64,000 nucleotides of DNA from Leptobrachium leishanense (GCA_009667805.1 CM019067.1:66882637-66946636); one strand, 5' to 3'. Shown: positions 24,651 to 35,908, counted from the stretch's first letter. Notes: generated by a model not told the origin, from the letters alone. Numbers and translations are program-made.

Positions 24651-26027
24651 GTTCACTTCAAGTTTATTCTCCGGTCATACACCTCTGCCCTCCACTTGGC
24701 CAAACAATCCTTCTTCTCATCTCTTATATCTACGCTGTCCTCCAACCCTAAACGGCTCTGGTCCACCTTCAACACCCTCCTCTACCCACCTGCACCTCCC
24801 CCCTCAGCTGCCTTCAGCGCTCAAGACCTGGCAGACTACTTCCTCAGTAAAACTCTAACTATCAGAAGCAACATCCCAACACAAGATAGTTATCTGCCAC
24901 CTCCACTCCCACAGGTCCCCTCTGCACCCTCTGCCGCTTCCTCCAGCCACTGAGGAGGAAGTCAATTCCTTATTGTCCTCCTCACATCTCACCACGTGCC
25001 CGCTCGACCCCATTCCCTCACATCTAATTCCTCCCCTCTCCTCCCTCACCCCTGCTCTCACACACATCTTCAACCTATCTCTCAACACTGGCTCCTTTAC
25101 ATCCGCCTTCAAACACGCGCTAGTTACCCCTTTACTAAAGAAACCATCCCTAGATCCCAACTCTCCATCCAACTACCGCCCTGTATCCCTGCTTCCCTTC
25201 ACATCAAAGCTCTTAGAAAAACTAGTCTTCAACCGCCTCTCCCTCTTCCTGTCCTCCAATTCCCTACTTGACCCCTGCAATCTGGCTTCCGTCCCCTACA
25301 CTCAACTGAAACTGCCCTCACCAAAGTCCCCAACGACCTCCTAACTGCTAAAAAACACGGCCACTATTCTATTCTCATCCTGCTTGACCTCTCGGCTGCT
25401 TTTGACACTGTTGACCACCCCCTCCTTCTACAGACCCTCAACTCTCTGGGTCTCGTGACACTGCACTTGCTTGGGTTGATTCCTATTTATCCAAGGTCCT
25501 TCTGTGTGTCCTTTGCTGGTAACTCCTCCTCTTCATTGCCTCTATCTGTTGGTGTACCTCAAGGCTCTGTCCTTGGTCCTCTGCTCTTTTCCATCTACAC
25601 CTCCTCCCTGGGCAAAATCATCAACAGCTTTGGCTTTAAGTACCACCTCTACGCTGATGACACTCAGATCTACCTCTCTACCCCTGATCTCTCTCCCCCT
25701 GTCCTTTCAAAAGTCAGTGACTGTTTATCTGGCATCTCCTCCTGGATGGCCTCCCACCACCTAAAGATCAACATGTCAAAGACTGAGCTCCTACTTATTC
25801 CTCCCTCCAATGCCTCCCCACCTCCTGACTTCTCTATCACGGTGGAGGGTATCACCATCTCCCCATCAAACCAAGTTCGCTGTCTTGGAGTACACTTGAC
25901 TCTGCTCTTTCCTTCATCCCCCACATCCAGTCTCTTTCCTCCTCCTGCCGATACCAACTGCGTAATATTCCAGAATTCGGCCATTTCTTACCGCTGTCAC
26001 CAAAACAACGCATACACGCCCTGGTAA
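24513..26027 (+). pseudogene. L2 reverse transcriptase, frameshifted
   Basis: A linker (RTAERAWRKSRSEADFVHFK from about 24,605, then AKQSFFSSLIS) precedes the RT. RT motifs in order: CPLDPIPSHLI, LVTPLLKKPSLDP, SNYRPVSLLPFTSKLLEK (about 25,170-25,225), [13 protein letters not shown] with the first catalytic aspartates (about 25,380-25,420), [28 protein letters not shown] with the YADD box at 25,650-25,661, and [19 protein letters not shown]. Shifts occur near 24,945, 25,295 and 25,440. The catalytic motifs themselves are intact, so loss of function comes from the frame breaks. Confidence 0.85.
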
Positions 26028-26490
26028 TCTCCCGACTCAACTATTGCAATAATCTCTTATCTGGCCTCCCTCTGTCCCGCCTCTCCCCCCTACAATCCAT
26101 CCTGAACGCCTCCGCCAGGCTAATTCACCTCACCCGCCGCTCTGTCTCTGCCGCTCCCCTCTGCGAGTCCCTTCACTGGCTCCCCATCCACTGCAGAATT
26201 AAGTTCAAAATCCTTATCCTTACCTACAAAACCCTCACTAACTCAGCTCCCACTACCTGTCCTCACTAATCACCATACACCCAGCCCGCTCTCCTAAGGT
26301 CAAACAGTGACCTGCGCCTAGCTTCTCTCCCGCATCACCTCTTCCCATGATAGACTGCAGGATTTCTCACGTGCAGCCCCACTCTCTGGAACGCTCTCCC
26401 TCGTACTGTCAGACTTTCCCCTAACTTCTCTTCCTTCAAACGCTCCCTTAAAACATTCCTATTTAGGGAAGCCTACCACCCAACTCACTG
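26020..26490 (+). pseudogene. L2 C-terminal domain remnant
   Basis: Translation gives [55 protein letters not shown] and FKRSLKTFLFREAYHPTH before the stop near 26,490. This order is conserved at the C-terminus of L2 and CR1-group ORF2 proteins. A stop near 26,268 and others near 26,350 interrupt it. It follows the RT with a frame change at about 25,900-26,020. Confidence 0.75.
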
Positions 26491-26846
26491 ACGCAACCAT
26501 CAATCACTCTCACCTTACAGTCCTCTCCTCCTGTTTCCAACCCCAACCCTCCTAGATTGTGAGTTCCTACGGGAATAGGGCCCTCATCTCCTCCTGTACT
26601 GTTTGTCAAATGTTGTTCAATGTATTGTAACCCTGTCTATACTGTGCTTATTGTACAGCGCTGCGGAATATGCTGGCGCTTTATAAATAAAGAATAATAA
26701 TAATAATAAAATAATAAAAGCAAATTAAATCCATTTGCAGCAAAAAAAATTTGCTTTTGGGCTGCAGATTAAGTTATCTCAATATGGGGCACCAGATGGT
26801 GCATTTGACGCCAGAGATATCTCGATCTCGGTAGTGAAGGGGTTAA

Positions 26847-28289
26847 TTTAGGGGTTTCAACTTTTACCTCAGAATACACTAGTCATTCTGAGAAATGTAT
26901 TTTTATATGCAATTCCAGGGAGTTTTTACAACTCCACATTGTATGGATATGCTTTTTTGACAATACGCTATTGTTTGTTAAAAATGTCTGTAATACCTTA
27001 GAATGCCAAAATCGTGTAGAAAAAATAAATCTCCTTCCATGGATGCTATTTCTCCTATCCATTGATTTCACTGTTTCCATTGAGGTTTTAGGAAATGGTC
27101 GGTTATTCTCCCTTTCTAAAGTTACACACAGCTTATCTGGCCTCTCGTCCAATGCAGAATCTTCTGTTACTATTCTTTTTATTCGCATGAACTGGCATCA
27201 TGCTATCGATTCAGATGTTTTCCGGCGATGTACTCTGGTACTCGCAAAAATAAGACAGTTGTTTTTATCTGTGTCTTTGGTAAAAGAGTCGGTCAGTTTG
27301 GGATTTCTTTTAATAGATTGTCACGTAAATGAAATCTGCTGGATCAACAGTAGTAGGTAACGGGGGAAATGCTGAACTCGAAGGACTCATGTCTTTTTTT
27401 CAGCTTATGTAAGTATGTAAAAATATATCTAATTTTAACAAAATGTAATAATATTGGGGACACAGGAGTTCACATATTCCATAAATACAGCTATTTGGTC
27501 GTGTGATCCCCACCAAAATGCCAACATGTCATATGTATGTATGCCTATGTATCGACACCAGTACAGAATATGCGCATGGAATATTGGTTTAGAATAAATC
27601 AAATGAATCATATACAGTATGTGCCCATCACATTCTACTTGTTTTGGCTATAAATTAAGGTGCCCACTTTGACGTAATTCCTGTTCAAAACAAGATATAA
27701 TAAAATACATCAAAAATTCAGATGTATCCCTTTTATAGTAGTAGATAATCTAGTATCTCATATTAACTTCATACCTTCGTCACTCACTAGAAGCTTAGAG
27801 GCTCTCAATGTCCAGGGCTAAATGAATCAAAGGTTCAGTATACTGTACATGCTCAGGTTCGTTTAAAAGCTATGATCAGTTTATAGGAAAATAAATAATT
27901 CTCTATAGACCAGGGTGTAAAGCTCAAGCTCTATGATAAAATATTGCTATTGCTACATGTCATTTTATGACTAAATTGCCACCAATAAATTTACAGTTCT
28001 TGGTATAATGCAAGTGCAGAATAGGATTAAAGGGACACTATTAGTTTTAACTAGATTACTTGATTACTAGATTACAAATGCTGCTGTTTTTTTGTCTGAA
28101 GTAATATGCATGTAAAAAAATGAAGTTTCCATTTTGTAGATTTCTCCGATGATGCAACATTTACCAAAATCTGTGCAAAGGTTTTACAGTACTGCTGTGG
28201 TTTATCTAATCTACAGTAACAGTTTAACAGTTAATGAGGTGGGGGAAGGAATGCTTAGATAAGGTGGCAGGAGGTCTATTGTTCTCCAG
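26847..28289. other. Mostly unassigned
   Basis: AT-rich, apparently unique DNA. At 27,340-27,430 is a ggatcaacag .. cttatgtaagtatgta tail shared with 8,845-8,935. A frame at 26,971-27,360 runs through this tail and shows no domain. Confidence 0.4.
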
Positions 28290-28470
28290 GTTATTATTAT
28301 TATTATTATTATTGTCATCATTTATATTGCGCTAACAGTTTCCGCAGCACTTTACAATAACCAAAGGGAACAAAATACATCTAAATGGACATAGGATGGA
28401 AAGAAGAGGTGTAGAGGGCCCTGCTCATAGGAGCTTAATGGAGATAAGAGATGGCAGTTGAATGAGATAA
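28290..28470 (-). repeat. L2/SINE-type 3' tail, minus strand
   Basis: An (ATT)n run followed by catttatattgcgctaacagtttccgcagcactttacaat is, on the other strand, the attgtaaagtgctgcggaaactgttagcgcaatataaatg tail seen in L2-like retroposons. A similar gtaaagtgccgtggaacctg tail is at 41,675. It sits directly beside the Tc1 element. Confidence 0.5.
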
Positions 28471-28497
28471 AACAGGGAGCTTAAAAGAATTCAAATC

Positions 28498-30150
28498 TAC
28501 AGCCAGGTCCAGAAATATTGGGACATCGACACAATTCTAACATCTTTGGCTCTATACACCACCACAATGGAGTTGGAATGAAACAAACACAATGTGCTTT
28601 AACTGCAGACTGTCAGCTTTAATTTGAGGGTATGTACATCCAACTCAGGTGAGCGGTGTAGGACTTACAGCAGTTTGCAGATGTGCCACGCACTTGTTAA
28701 GGGACCAAAGGTAATGGGACAATTGGCTTCTCAGCTGTTCCATGGCCAGGTGTGTGATATTCCCTCATTACCCCAATTACAATGTGCAGATAAAAGGCCC
28801 AGAGTTCATTTCAAGTGTGCTATTTGCATTTGGAATCTGTTGCTGTCAACTCTCAAGATGAGATCCAAAGAGCTGTCACTATCAGTGAAGCAAGCCATCA
28901 TTAGGCTGAAGAAACAAAACAAACCCATCAGAGAGATAGCAAGAACATTAGGCGTGGCCAAAACAACTGTTTGGAACATTCTCAAAAAGAAGGAACGCAC
29001 CGGTGAGCACAGCAACACCAAAAGACCCGGGAGACCACGGAAAACAACTGTGGTGGATGACCGAAGAATTCTTTCCCTGGTGAAGAAAACACCCTTCACA
29101 ACAGTTGGCCAGATCAAGAACAATCTCCAGGAGGTAGGTGTATGTGTGTCAAAGTCAACAATCAAGACAAGACTTCACCAGAGTGAATACAGAGGGTTCA
29201 ACACAAGATGTAAACCATTGGTGAGCCTCAAAAACAGGAAGGCCAGATTAGAGTTTGCCAAACAACACCTAACAAAGCCTTCACAGTTCTGGAACAAGAT
29301 CCTATGGACAGATGAGACCAAGATCAGCTTGTACCAGAGTGATGGGAAGAGACGAGTATGGAGAAGGAAAGGAACTGCTCATGATCCTAAGCATACCACC
29401 TCATCAGTGAAGCATGGTGGTGGTAGTGTCATGGCGTGGGCATGTATGGCTGCCAATGGAACTGGTTCTCTTGTATTTATTGATGATGTGACTGCTGACA
29501 AAAGCAGCAGGAGGAATTCTGAAGTGTCTCGGGCAATATTATCTGCTCACATTCAGCCAAATGCTGCAGAACTCAATGGACGGCGCTTCACAGTGCAGAT
29601 GGACAATGACTCAAAGCATACTGCAAAAGCAACCAAAGAGTTTTTGAAGGGACAGAAGTCAAATATTATGCAATGGCCAAGTCTATCACCTGACCTGAAT
29701 CCCATTGAGCATGCATTTCACTTGCTGAAGACAAAACTGAAGGGAAAATGCCCCAAGAACAAGCAGGAACTGAAGACAGTTGCAGTAGAGGCCTGGCAGA
29801 GCATCACCAGGGATGAAACCCAGCGTCTGGTGATGTCTATGTGTTCCAGACTTCAGGCTGTGATTGACTGAAAAGGATTTGCAACCAAGTATTAAGAAGG
29901 GAAAGTTTGATTTCTGATTATTATTCTGTCCCATTAGCTTTGGTCCCTTAACAAGTGGGAGGCACATCTGCAAACTGCTGTAAGTCTTACACCATTCACC
30001 TGAGTTGGATGTACATACACTCAAATTAAAGCTGACAGTCTGCAGTTAAAGCACATTGTGTTTGTTTCATTCCAACTCCATTGTGGTGGTGTATAGAGCC
30101 AAAGATGTTAGAATTGTGTCGATGTCCTAATATTTCTGAACCTGACTGTA
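28498..30150 (+). mobile_element. Tc1-like transposon 3, full length with 222-bp TIRs
   Basis: A 1,649-bp element (28,500-30,148) is flanked by TA. The inverted repeats span about 28,500-28,721 and 29,927-30,148, start CAGCCAGGTCCAGAAATATT and CAGTCAGGTTCAGAAATATT, and are nearly identical. The caaaggtaatgggacaat-like motif at the inner edge repeats the outer tattgggacat motif, an IR/DR pattern. The transposase gene between them is open for 337 codons. Confidence 0.95.
28858..29871 (+). CDS. Tc1-like DD34E transposase, C-terminus cut by 8 codons
   Basis: The 337-residue protein would cut and paste its own transposon at TA sites in the nucleus. Start: the Met of MRSKELSLSVKQAIIRLKKQ, where Tc1 proteins normally begin; an in-frame extension up to 28,624 lies in the terminal repeat and is rejected. 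Domains: paired-like HTH (IREIARTLGVAKTTVWNILK, about 22-41), GRPRK hinge (about 57-61), second HTH to about 120, then the DDE core with D152 (LWTDETK), D249 (QMDNDSKHT) and E284 ([11 protein letters not shown]), 34 residues between the last two. The frame ends VID-TGA. Beyond it codons for KGFATKY and a TAA (29,893-29,895) continue in phase, as at the family's usual end, so the TGA is probably a recent nonsense change. Activity is unknown. Confidence 0.9.
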   Translation: MRSKELSLSVKQAIIRLKKQNKPIREIARTLGVAKTTVWNILKKKERTGEHSNTKRPGRPRKTTVVDDRRILSLVKKTPFTTVGQIKNNLQEVGVCVSKSTIKTRLHQSEYRGFNTRCKPLVSLKNRKARLEFAKQHLTKPSQFWNKILWTDETKISLYQSDGKRRVWRRKGTAHDPKHTTSSVKHGGGSVMAWACMAANGTGSLVFIDDVTADKSSRRNSEVSRAILSAHIQPNAAELNGRRFTVQMDNDSKHTAKATKEFLKGQKSNIMQWPSLSPDLNPIEHAFHLLKTKLKGKCPKNKQELKTVAVEAWQSITRDETQRLVMSMCSRLQAVID

Positions 30151-30813
30151 TCTCCTGGTGATGTCATTTGAATACATTCCACACAATACAATGATGTGAG
30201 TCTTTGACTGACCCATTCACTCCATTCAACGGCCAAAGCGACCCAGTAAGGAGCAAGTGATATACAGATACCGAGGGAGGGGGCAGTTTACAAACCGAAA
30301 GATAAGAAAATGGATGCACCCAGTGACACATGTAGAGTAAAATATTTTTTTTAACTAAACAAGAGAAAAACAAAGCACATGTAAGATATCAGCAACATCA
30401 AATAAATAAAATAAGAACATTTCATTTTTTTTGTGGTTGTGGCCCTTTAAGAACAACCTCAACTAGGAAGAACCACTGCTCAGAAAATATAACAAATATA
30501 GAGCTCTATTCTGTGCAAACCATTATGACTTCTAAGTAGAGGTGGGCATTAATTCGTATTTCAGAAGTACTTCCGAAATAACGATTTGATTTAATCCGAA
30601 TTGAGACGATAACGAAATGGTATAAGACTAATTTGATTTTAAAAGGAGGGGGGTAGGGCGAGCGGGCGGTCAGTCTCCCTGAAATGAGTTTTTGCAGATT
30701 GGGATGTCTGCAGGCTGTGTATATATATATATTTATGTTTGTCTGGTTGTGTGAATATATGTGTGTCTAGTTGTGAGCAGGTGTACGACTCACCTTGCAT
30801 GTGTTTTTCTATT

Positions 30814-30846
<33 letters not shown>

Positions 30847-31996
30847 GATTGGTAGGAAAATAAAGTTATATGGGAACCACTGGGATAGGAGGGAGTAAGG
30901 GTCAAAACAAGTGCATTTGGGTGTGAAAATGGTCAAGATGGGAACAATTGGCAAGGTGAAGATCAATGTGGGGCAACTGGAAAAGAAAGGGGCAATATAG
31001 GGGTAACAGGTTATATGGGGCAATTGAAGGAACAAATGGCACGGGGCAATGATTTGCTATATGGCGGAAAAGGGCAGCAATATATGGTTTGAACCACAGA
31101 ATAGGAAACTGAAAATGCATATTACTGTATATAGAAGTATTACATTTTAAAATAATTTTTCTTAACTGTAACTATTTATATGCTGTAAAGTGTTCCCCCC
31201 CCCCATTAAAATATTTGTTACATTTGTCCTGAGCTGGAAAAAAAACTATTTAACGTTACCTTCAAATAAAAATAAATTGTTTCTGCTGCTTTTTTATTGC
31301 TTGGTAGTGAAGGGGATAAGCAGTGTATGTATGTCACATCTAAACCTTTAAACTGATTTGATAAAATCCACCGTAGTGATAGGAAAAGCTTCATTAGCAG
31401 CATAACAATACATTGAAGCAATTGTACGGTTTGATCCTGTAACCAAATCCATTGTTAAAACTACATTCAGTTTTAAAATTTAGTATTTATATAGAAAGTA
31501 ACCAAAAGATGCCATTGCTGTAAGACAGTAACAGCTGCTTTCATAGATATAAAGCAAAATGCACGACAACAGCACATATTGAAATAATGTAAGAAAATAG
31601 CCTGGACGTCTTCTCCATTGTGTATTATACAGTACATTACCTGTTCTGCGTTTCCATAATAATAAGGCAATTTCTCTTCTCTATGAAAGGACAGATATTT
31701 TATACATACGTAGTGCTTTTCATTTTCTCCAGCATCACTCATTAAGTCCCCTAATTGCCATAACCTACAGCGTCCGTGAAAGGTTAATGTTAACTTTAAC
31801 CGATTTTCTCTGACCGGAGAGTGGCTTGCTTTGCTGAAATTCATCTCGTCTACTGAGTGCTTAGGGGCCACTTTACACAGGGTAAGTTGACACAGAACAG
31901 TCTACAGAGTACAAGATAATTGATTGTTAATAAAAAAAATAGTTGTACAAAGTAAAAGAAAGTAACTGCTTATCCATGGGTAACATGTATTCTTAA
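30151..31996. other. Unassigned sequence with a (GT)n microsatellite
   Basis: A (GT)n run lies at about 30,819-30,847. At 30,538-30,640, aggtgggcattaattcgtatttc resembles the start of hAT-type MITEs, but no partner end was found. Short minus-strand frames through the GT run encode TH repeats and are not genes. The stretch 31,440-31,900 looks unique and is a possible non-coding conserved element, which I cannot test. Confidence 0.4.
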
Positions 31997-32225
31997 CCCC
32001 TTCACACCCAAAATCGAGCTATCTTGATTTTGCATTGTAATGCATTGAACAGCACTCATTCGCAAATCAAAAGACTATTTTCACACCTTTTTAAAGCAGG
32101 ATTAGTGTGTCCCCTGTGGAGAAATGAAATCCTTTGTTTTATGTCTCTCCAAACATCTTGGAGAGATATAAAACCATTTGCAAATAGCAGACCTAAACCT
32201 CACTGTAACAAAGTTTAAAATAGAT
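31997..32225 (+). repeat. TTAACCCCTTCAC-type repeat start
   Basis: TTAACCCCTTCACACCC resembles the ends of the TTAA family at 785 and 23,026, but the following atcgagctatcttgatttt matches the right end of that family (tatctcgatctcgg). No second terminus was seen. Confidence 0.35.
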
Positions 32226-32790
32226 TACTGCTACATTACAGCAGCCAGGGAGAGTGCAGAATACAAGGAGAGCTCTGTGGTCACTCAATGCTGTACAGGG
32301 ATAAGATTCAGGGTATTATAATGACTGAAAATCCCTCTGCAGTACAGATGCATGGTGTTACTGTCATTTCCATATACAGGCATTATGTCAATACAGATAT
32401 TATTTTTATATTCTAATGGTATTTTTTGGAAGCTGAATTGCGGATAATCTCATTAAAATCCCTGCAAATCCCCATAAGTAGGAGACCTCACCATTTCTAT
32501 ATTTATCTTTATCACAGCTACTGTATCTAACACAAAGATCTTTTCTGCCTGTATGATAATAATGCAGACCCCAATTGAAATTGTGTAAGATATAGGACAC
32601 CATCTAGAGCTCAGAATCTAAAATTGCATCAATATTTATGTAAAGGGTAAACAAATACATGAAGAATTTAAAAAATGAACATTATTTTAATTTTGAACTG
32701 TCTCAGAATAACAATTTATACCCTCTATTTTACCCCATATTTAAATGGTGTCATCACATCCCATGTTTCAAATAAATGTGGTGCACACCA
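32226..32790 (+). repeat. Dispersed repeat A, copy 3 (longest)
   Basis: Joins in one piece the segments seen separately at 9,050-9,400 and 16,780-17,300, and the start of that at 38,548. It is therefore the best guide to the family's order. No coding frame, no inverted ends. The family ends near catgtttcaaataaatg. Confidence 0.55.
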
Positions 32791-33370
32791 GTCAAAAATG
32801 AAAAAAGTTTATTAGAGCAACAAAAAAAAAAGCAGCAGTTAACCAAGTGCAATGAATATGCCAATACATATAATATACTTAACACTGTTTCCACAATTAG
32901 TCACACAGGATTCTATTATATATATGAGAACAGAAAAAGTGGACTACTGAATAGCTCACACTAAATCACCATGAAAAGCAAATATAATGCAGAGGCAGTG
33001 TATATAGACAAAAGGTAACACTGGCACCTGCTAGATGAGAAAAAACATCGGGCCAAATTACAATCTTCACGCAAAAACGCACGCACAACGCGTGAATTTG
33101 TGCAGCAAGCATTAAACGTTAACGTGCGGAAATCATCGCTGGAATTACAATCCTCGCGCATTTTTTCATCCGTCGAGCATTAACGCGCGTAAAACAGACA
33201 CGCACAAATGCTCGCGCAGTAACGTTGCGCGCAGAAATCAGTGTACGGACTGTTTTTTTCACGTGATTCAGCCAATCAGAATTAAGAACCACAATTATCT
33301 CACGTTAAGTTTTTGCTCCTGTCAAAGTCAATCTGAGCATATATGCTGCAGCAATAATAAATGCACACAC

Positions 33371-35254
33371 AACTTCTCCATTTTTTTTTTAAATTCTTTA
33401 TTTTGAGAATTATACATAACAAGAAATTCACGAAATCAAACGTAGAAAAAGACAGCCGTCTAGGGCTGGCCAAACTAACTACGGTCAGCCAGTCAGATAA
33501 TGTAAGATGCAAGTAGTAACAGGTCAATAAGGGAATAATAAAAACAAAAAGCAAGAAGTCCCAACCTCAGTGAAGGAAGAAAATACAAAAGAAACACATA
33601 AGCATGTAGGACTATCAACGTAAATGCCATAAATTGTCCTGATAAATTATACTCAGAGCTTATCTATAGACCAGTGACACATAAACAGAGAAGAAAAAAG
33701 CTGGGGGGGTAAACAATATCGCTCAGGTCTCAGTCGGGCTGAAGTTCCGGAGGGTCCGGCGAGATGCCCGCCACTTCAAGGTCGGACCAGGCGGTTTCAG
33801 GATCAGTGATGGTGTAGGGGACATTATTATGTGTCACCACCAATGCTCCAGCCAAGCCCCACCGATAACGGATCCCCCTCCGACGAAGAACCGCAGTCAC
33901 AGGACGGAACCGCCTGCGAGCAAGCAGAGTCTGGAATGGAAGATCGTGATACAAAGCCAACGTGGAGCCCTCAAATTTCACTGGATCTCTTGCGCCAGGA
34001 GCAGACATAAGCTTGACCTTAAATGCTACGTCACGAAAGGCCACCACGACATCACGGGGTGTCCCCTTCGAAAGCGCCGCAGGTTTCCGAACCCTGAATA
34101 CCGATCCGATCACATCTGGCTTGTCAGGAGGGAGTCCCGCCATTCGAAGGGCCAAACGAGACACATAAGCTGGGAGTTCATCCGATGACACAGAGTCCGG
34201 GATGCCTCTGACCCTGACGTTACGACGGCGGTGTCTTGTTTCCAGCATCTCCACAGAGCGGGACAAAAGCTCGACCTGGGATCTTAGACCAGCGACCTGT
34301 CCCAACAGGTGAGTATGTTCCGATAGCACTGTAGAGGTCGTCGCCTGCACTGCTGTCACCTGCGCACGGATTGTTGCAACCTCCTCTCGAACCGCCGCCA
34401 CTTCAGGTTTCCACACCCCCCGGATCTCCCAGAGTTTGTCCAGGATCCTCCGAAGGTCTCTTTTTGTAAGAGGAAGATCATCATCCTCCTGCTGCCGTCG
34501 TTCCTCAGGCTGTGTCATACGGGTTTCGAGTGAGGTCGCTCTCGTTTGTTGCGGTTGGGCACCCGGTCTCAAAACGTCCTGTCGTAATGAAGCCACACTA
34601 CTGCTGGCTGAAAGCTGGTGTTCCTCGGCCGAATCCCCATCAGAGAGGCCACCCACAGCAAGTGAGGCACTCAAAGACGCTGTCAGCGCTGCTTTTCGTT
34701 TCTTTTGCGCCCTTTTTTTTGCTGCTGCAGATAGTGGTTGGGAGTCTGGTGTCCGAGATTGTGGGGAGATCCAGGTCATCGCAGAGCTACCACCCGAGTG
34801 CCAGGGGTCCTCTTCATCTTCCGAAAAGTCATAGCCCAGGGGAGGGAGGAGGAGATCGCATCTCCCTTCGAAGTGGACCCACCTCTCATGGAGTCCCGAA
34901 TGTCCCTCTGTCTGGACCGCAGTTTCTGTGAGCGACCGGTGGGCATGTCACCAAAAGCGCAGGCACAAGGAAGAAGAGCGGTAAAAGGTCTCAGAAATCT
35001 CCTTCCAGGCTTCTAAAATGGCCGCTAGTACTAGGCCCTGATTGTGCCGCGGGGATTAATCCGCTCTGGAGCGTCAATTTCAGGGGTAAGGCAAACTCAC
35101 CAAGTCCCCCAGTGCCCCCAGAGACCGTAGAGCGTTTCTCAAGTGCGAGCAAGCGGCGGAAATAACTTTAAAAACCTTGTTTATCACGGAGCTCCTTCAA
35201 CATGCAGCCGCTCGCTTCCTCGGCTGGCTCCGCCCCCCCCAACTTCTCCATTTT
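33371..35254 (-). mobile_element. ORF1-only LINE (half-LINE-like), full length
   Basis: An insertion of about 1,856 bp on the minus strand lies in a MITE and is flanked by the 14-bp duplication AACTTCTCCATTTT (33,371-33,384 and 35,241-35,254). The uninterrupted MITE at 21,565 confirms the empty site. It begins with a G run and GGCGGAGCC, an L1-like 5' end, has a 5' UTR of about 290 bp, one L1-type ORF1, a 3' UTR of about 345 bp with AATAAAG and a poly(A). No endonuclease or RT is present, so it was presumably mobilised in trans. This layout matches half-LINEs described in mammals. Confidence 0.8.
33730..34946 (-). pseudogene. L1-type ORF1p with one N-terminal frameshift
   Basis: ORF1p is the RNA-binding chaperone that coats LINE RNA as a trimer. 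The main frame (34,779 down to 33,730, 349 codons from an internal Met) shows a basic, Ser/Ala-rich N-terminus (KKRAQKKRK at 21-29), a heptad-type coiled coil (about 117-183), an RRM-like domain starting RRRNVRVRGIPDSV (about 185-260) and a C-terminal domain with RRFRPVTAVLRRRGIRYRWG (about 289-308). The likely true start is upstream at 34,946 (MPTGRSQKLRSRQRD..), a frame that runs to a TGA overlapping the internal ATG. A single shift around 34,830-34,850 would join the two, and the residues before the internal Met are also open (YDFSEDEEDPWHSGGSS). Translation from the internal ATG remains possible. Confidence 0.8.
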
Positions 35255-35650
35255 ATTGGTGTGGTATGTGTAGAATGTGTAACTATACTTTGCAGCATTT
35301 GTTTTTGGGCTGGTGTATTTGGGTTCGGCCAGGTTGTTCAGATTTGCCATTAGCACCAGCTTTTAGCAGTTGCTAAAATTATGCGCGCAAAAGCTATGCG
35401 TTAAATCCTGCGCATAGATTGTAATACCATCCGCATACCAGCGCACATTTGTGTTTGCGTTCACAATGTTAAGTATAAGACGCGCGCAGTACAGTACGCT
35501 CACGCAGGTTCACCTGCGGTAGATGATTACGCACGTTTGTTGCACTGGTAATGTAATACGACGTTCAGCGCAAAGGGTTTTACCCCTTGCGTTAATATGT
35601 CTTTTTGTGCCGGCGCAAACATTTGCGCGAAGATTGTAATTTGGCCCGTC

Positions 35651-35846
35651 ATATATCCCATCGCCAAACACAGCGCTATATAGACATAAAGAACCCCACA
35701 GGGGAGACGAGAAAGCTGAAACCAGGCACACCCAACGTTTCGACGAGACACCTTTCTCAAGGGTCTCAAGCTGTAACCCTATGAAAACTGAATGGGAGCA
35801 GCAGACAGACCAGGGAACTGGCACAGCACCTCCACAGTGACTCAAT
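35651..35846 (-). repeat. PLE-like terminal fragment
   Basis: On the minus strand, cttgagaaaggtgtctcgtcgaaacgttggg has the rhythm of the degraded hammerhead-like ends of Penelope elements (a TTGAnAAAG box, a short stem and CGAAACG). The fragment is too short for more. It lies between a MITE and a hAT element. Confidence 0.35.
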
Positions 35847-35908
35847 GCTAGAGCCAGTGGTGTATTTAGGTTTTGTGCTGCCCTAGGCCTGACTAAACTC
35901 GTGCACCC

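Larger units (their letters stand above)
23296..26722 (+). mobile_element. L2-group non-LTR retrotransposon
   Basis: One ORF2-type polyprotein is spread over shifted frames: N-terminus with a 2A-like motif, AP endonuclease, reverse transcriptase and C-terminal domain. The 3' end runs ..ttgtacagcgctgcggaatatgctggcgctttataaataaag then AATAAT units (to 26,722). This tail is typical of L2-group LINEs in fishes and amphibians and resembles the SINE tail at 2,060-2,150. The 5' limit is approximate. Base composition is strikingly C-rich on the coding strand. Confidence 0.85.
23026..26846. mobile_element. TTAA element (CCCCTTCACT family) hosting an L2 LINE
   Basis: TTAA at 23,026-23,029 is followed by CCCCTTCACTAACAAG. 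GGTAGTGAAGGGG runs into TTAA at 26,843-26,846. These inverted ends define one TTAA-duplicating element. The outer parts are about 270 bp on the left and 120 bp on the right, and an L2-group LINE fills the middle, so the LINE inserted later. The superfamily (piggyBac or Kolobok) is not resolved. Confidence 0.6.
33050..35650. mobile_element. GGGC-family MITE, copy 5, interrupted
   Basis: Ends GGGCCAAATTACAATCTTC and GAAGATTGTAATTTGGCCC are perfect inverted repeats. Flanking bases ATC/GTC agree at two of three. Outside the insertion at 33,385-35,240, the sequence follows the complete copy at 21,268-21,990 block by block. The MITE itself is about 730 bp. Confidence 0.85.

Noticed and set aside
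28624..28857. Extension of the Tc1 transposase frame upstream to 28,624
   Set aside because: This lies in the terminal inverted repeat and has no transposase homology; the Met at 28,858 fits the family start.
29686..30024. Minus-strand frame of 112 codons
   Set aside because: Antisense of the transposase end and the right terminal repeat.
30639..31035. Frames with THTHTH runs
   Set aside because: Translation of a (GT)n microsatellite.
33829..34931. Plus-strand frames of 119, 132 and 139 codons
   Set aside because: Antisense shadows of the L1-type ORF1 on the minus strand.
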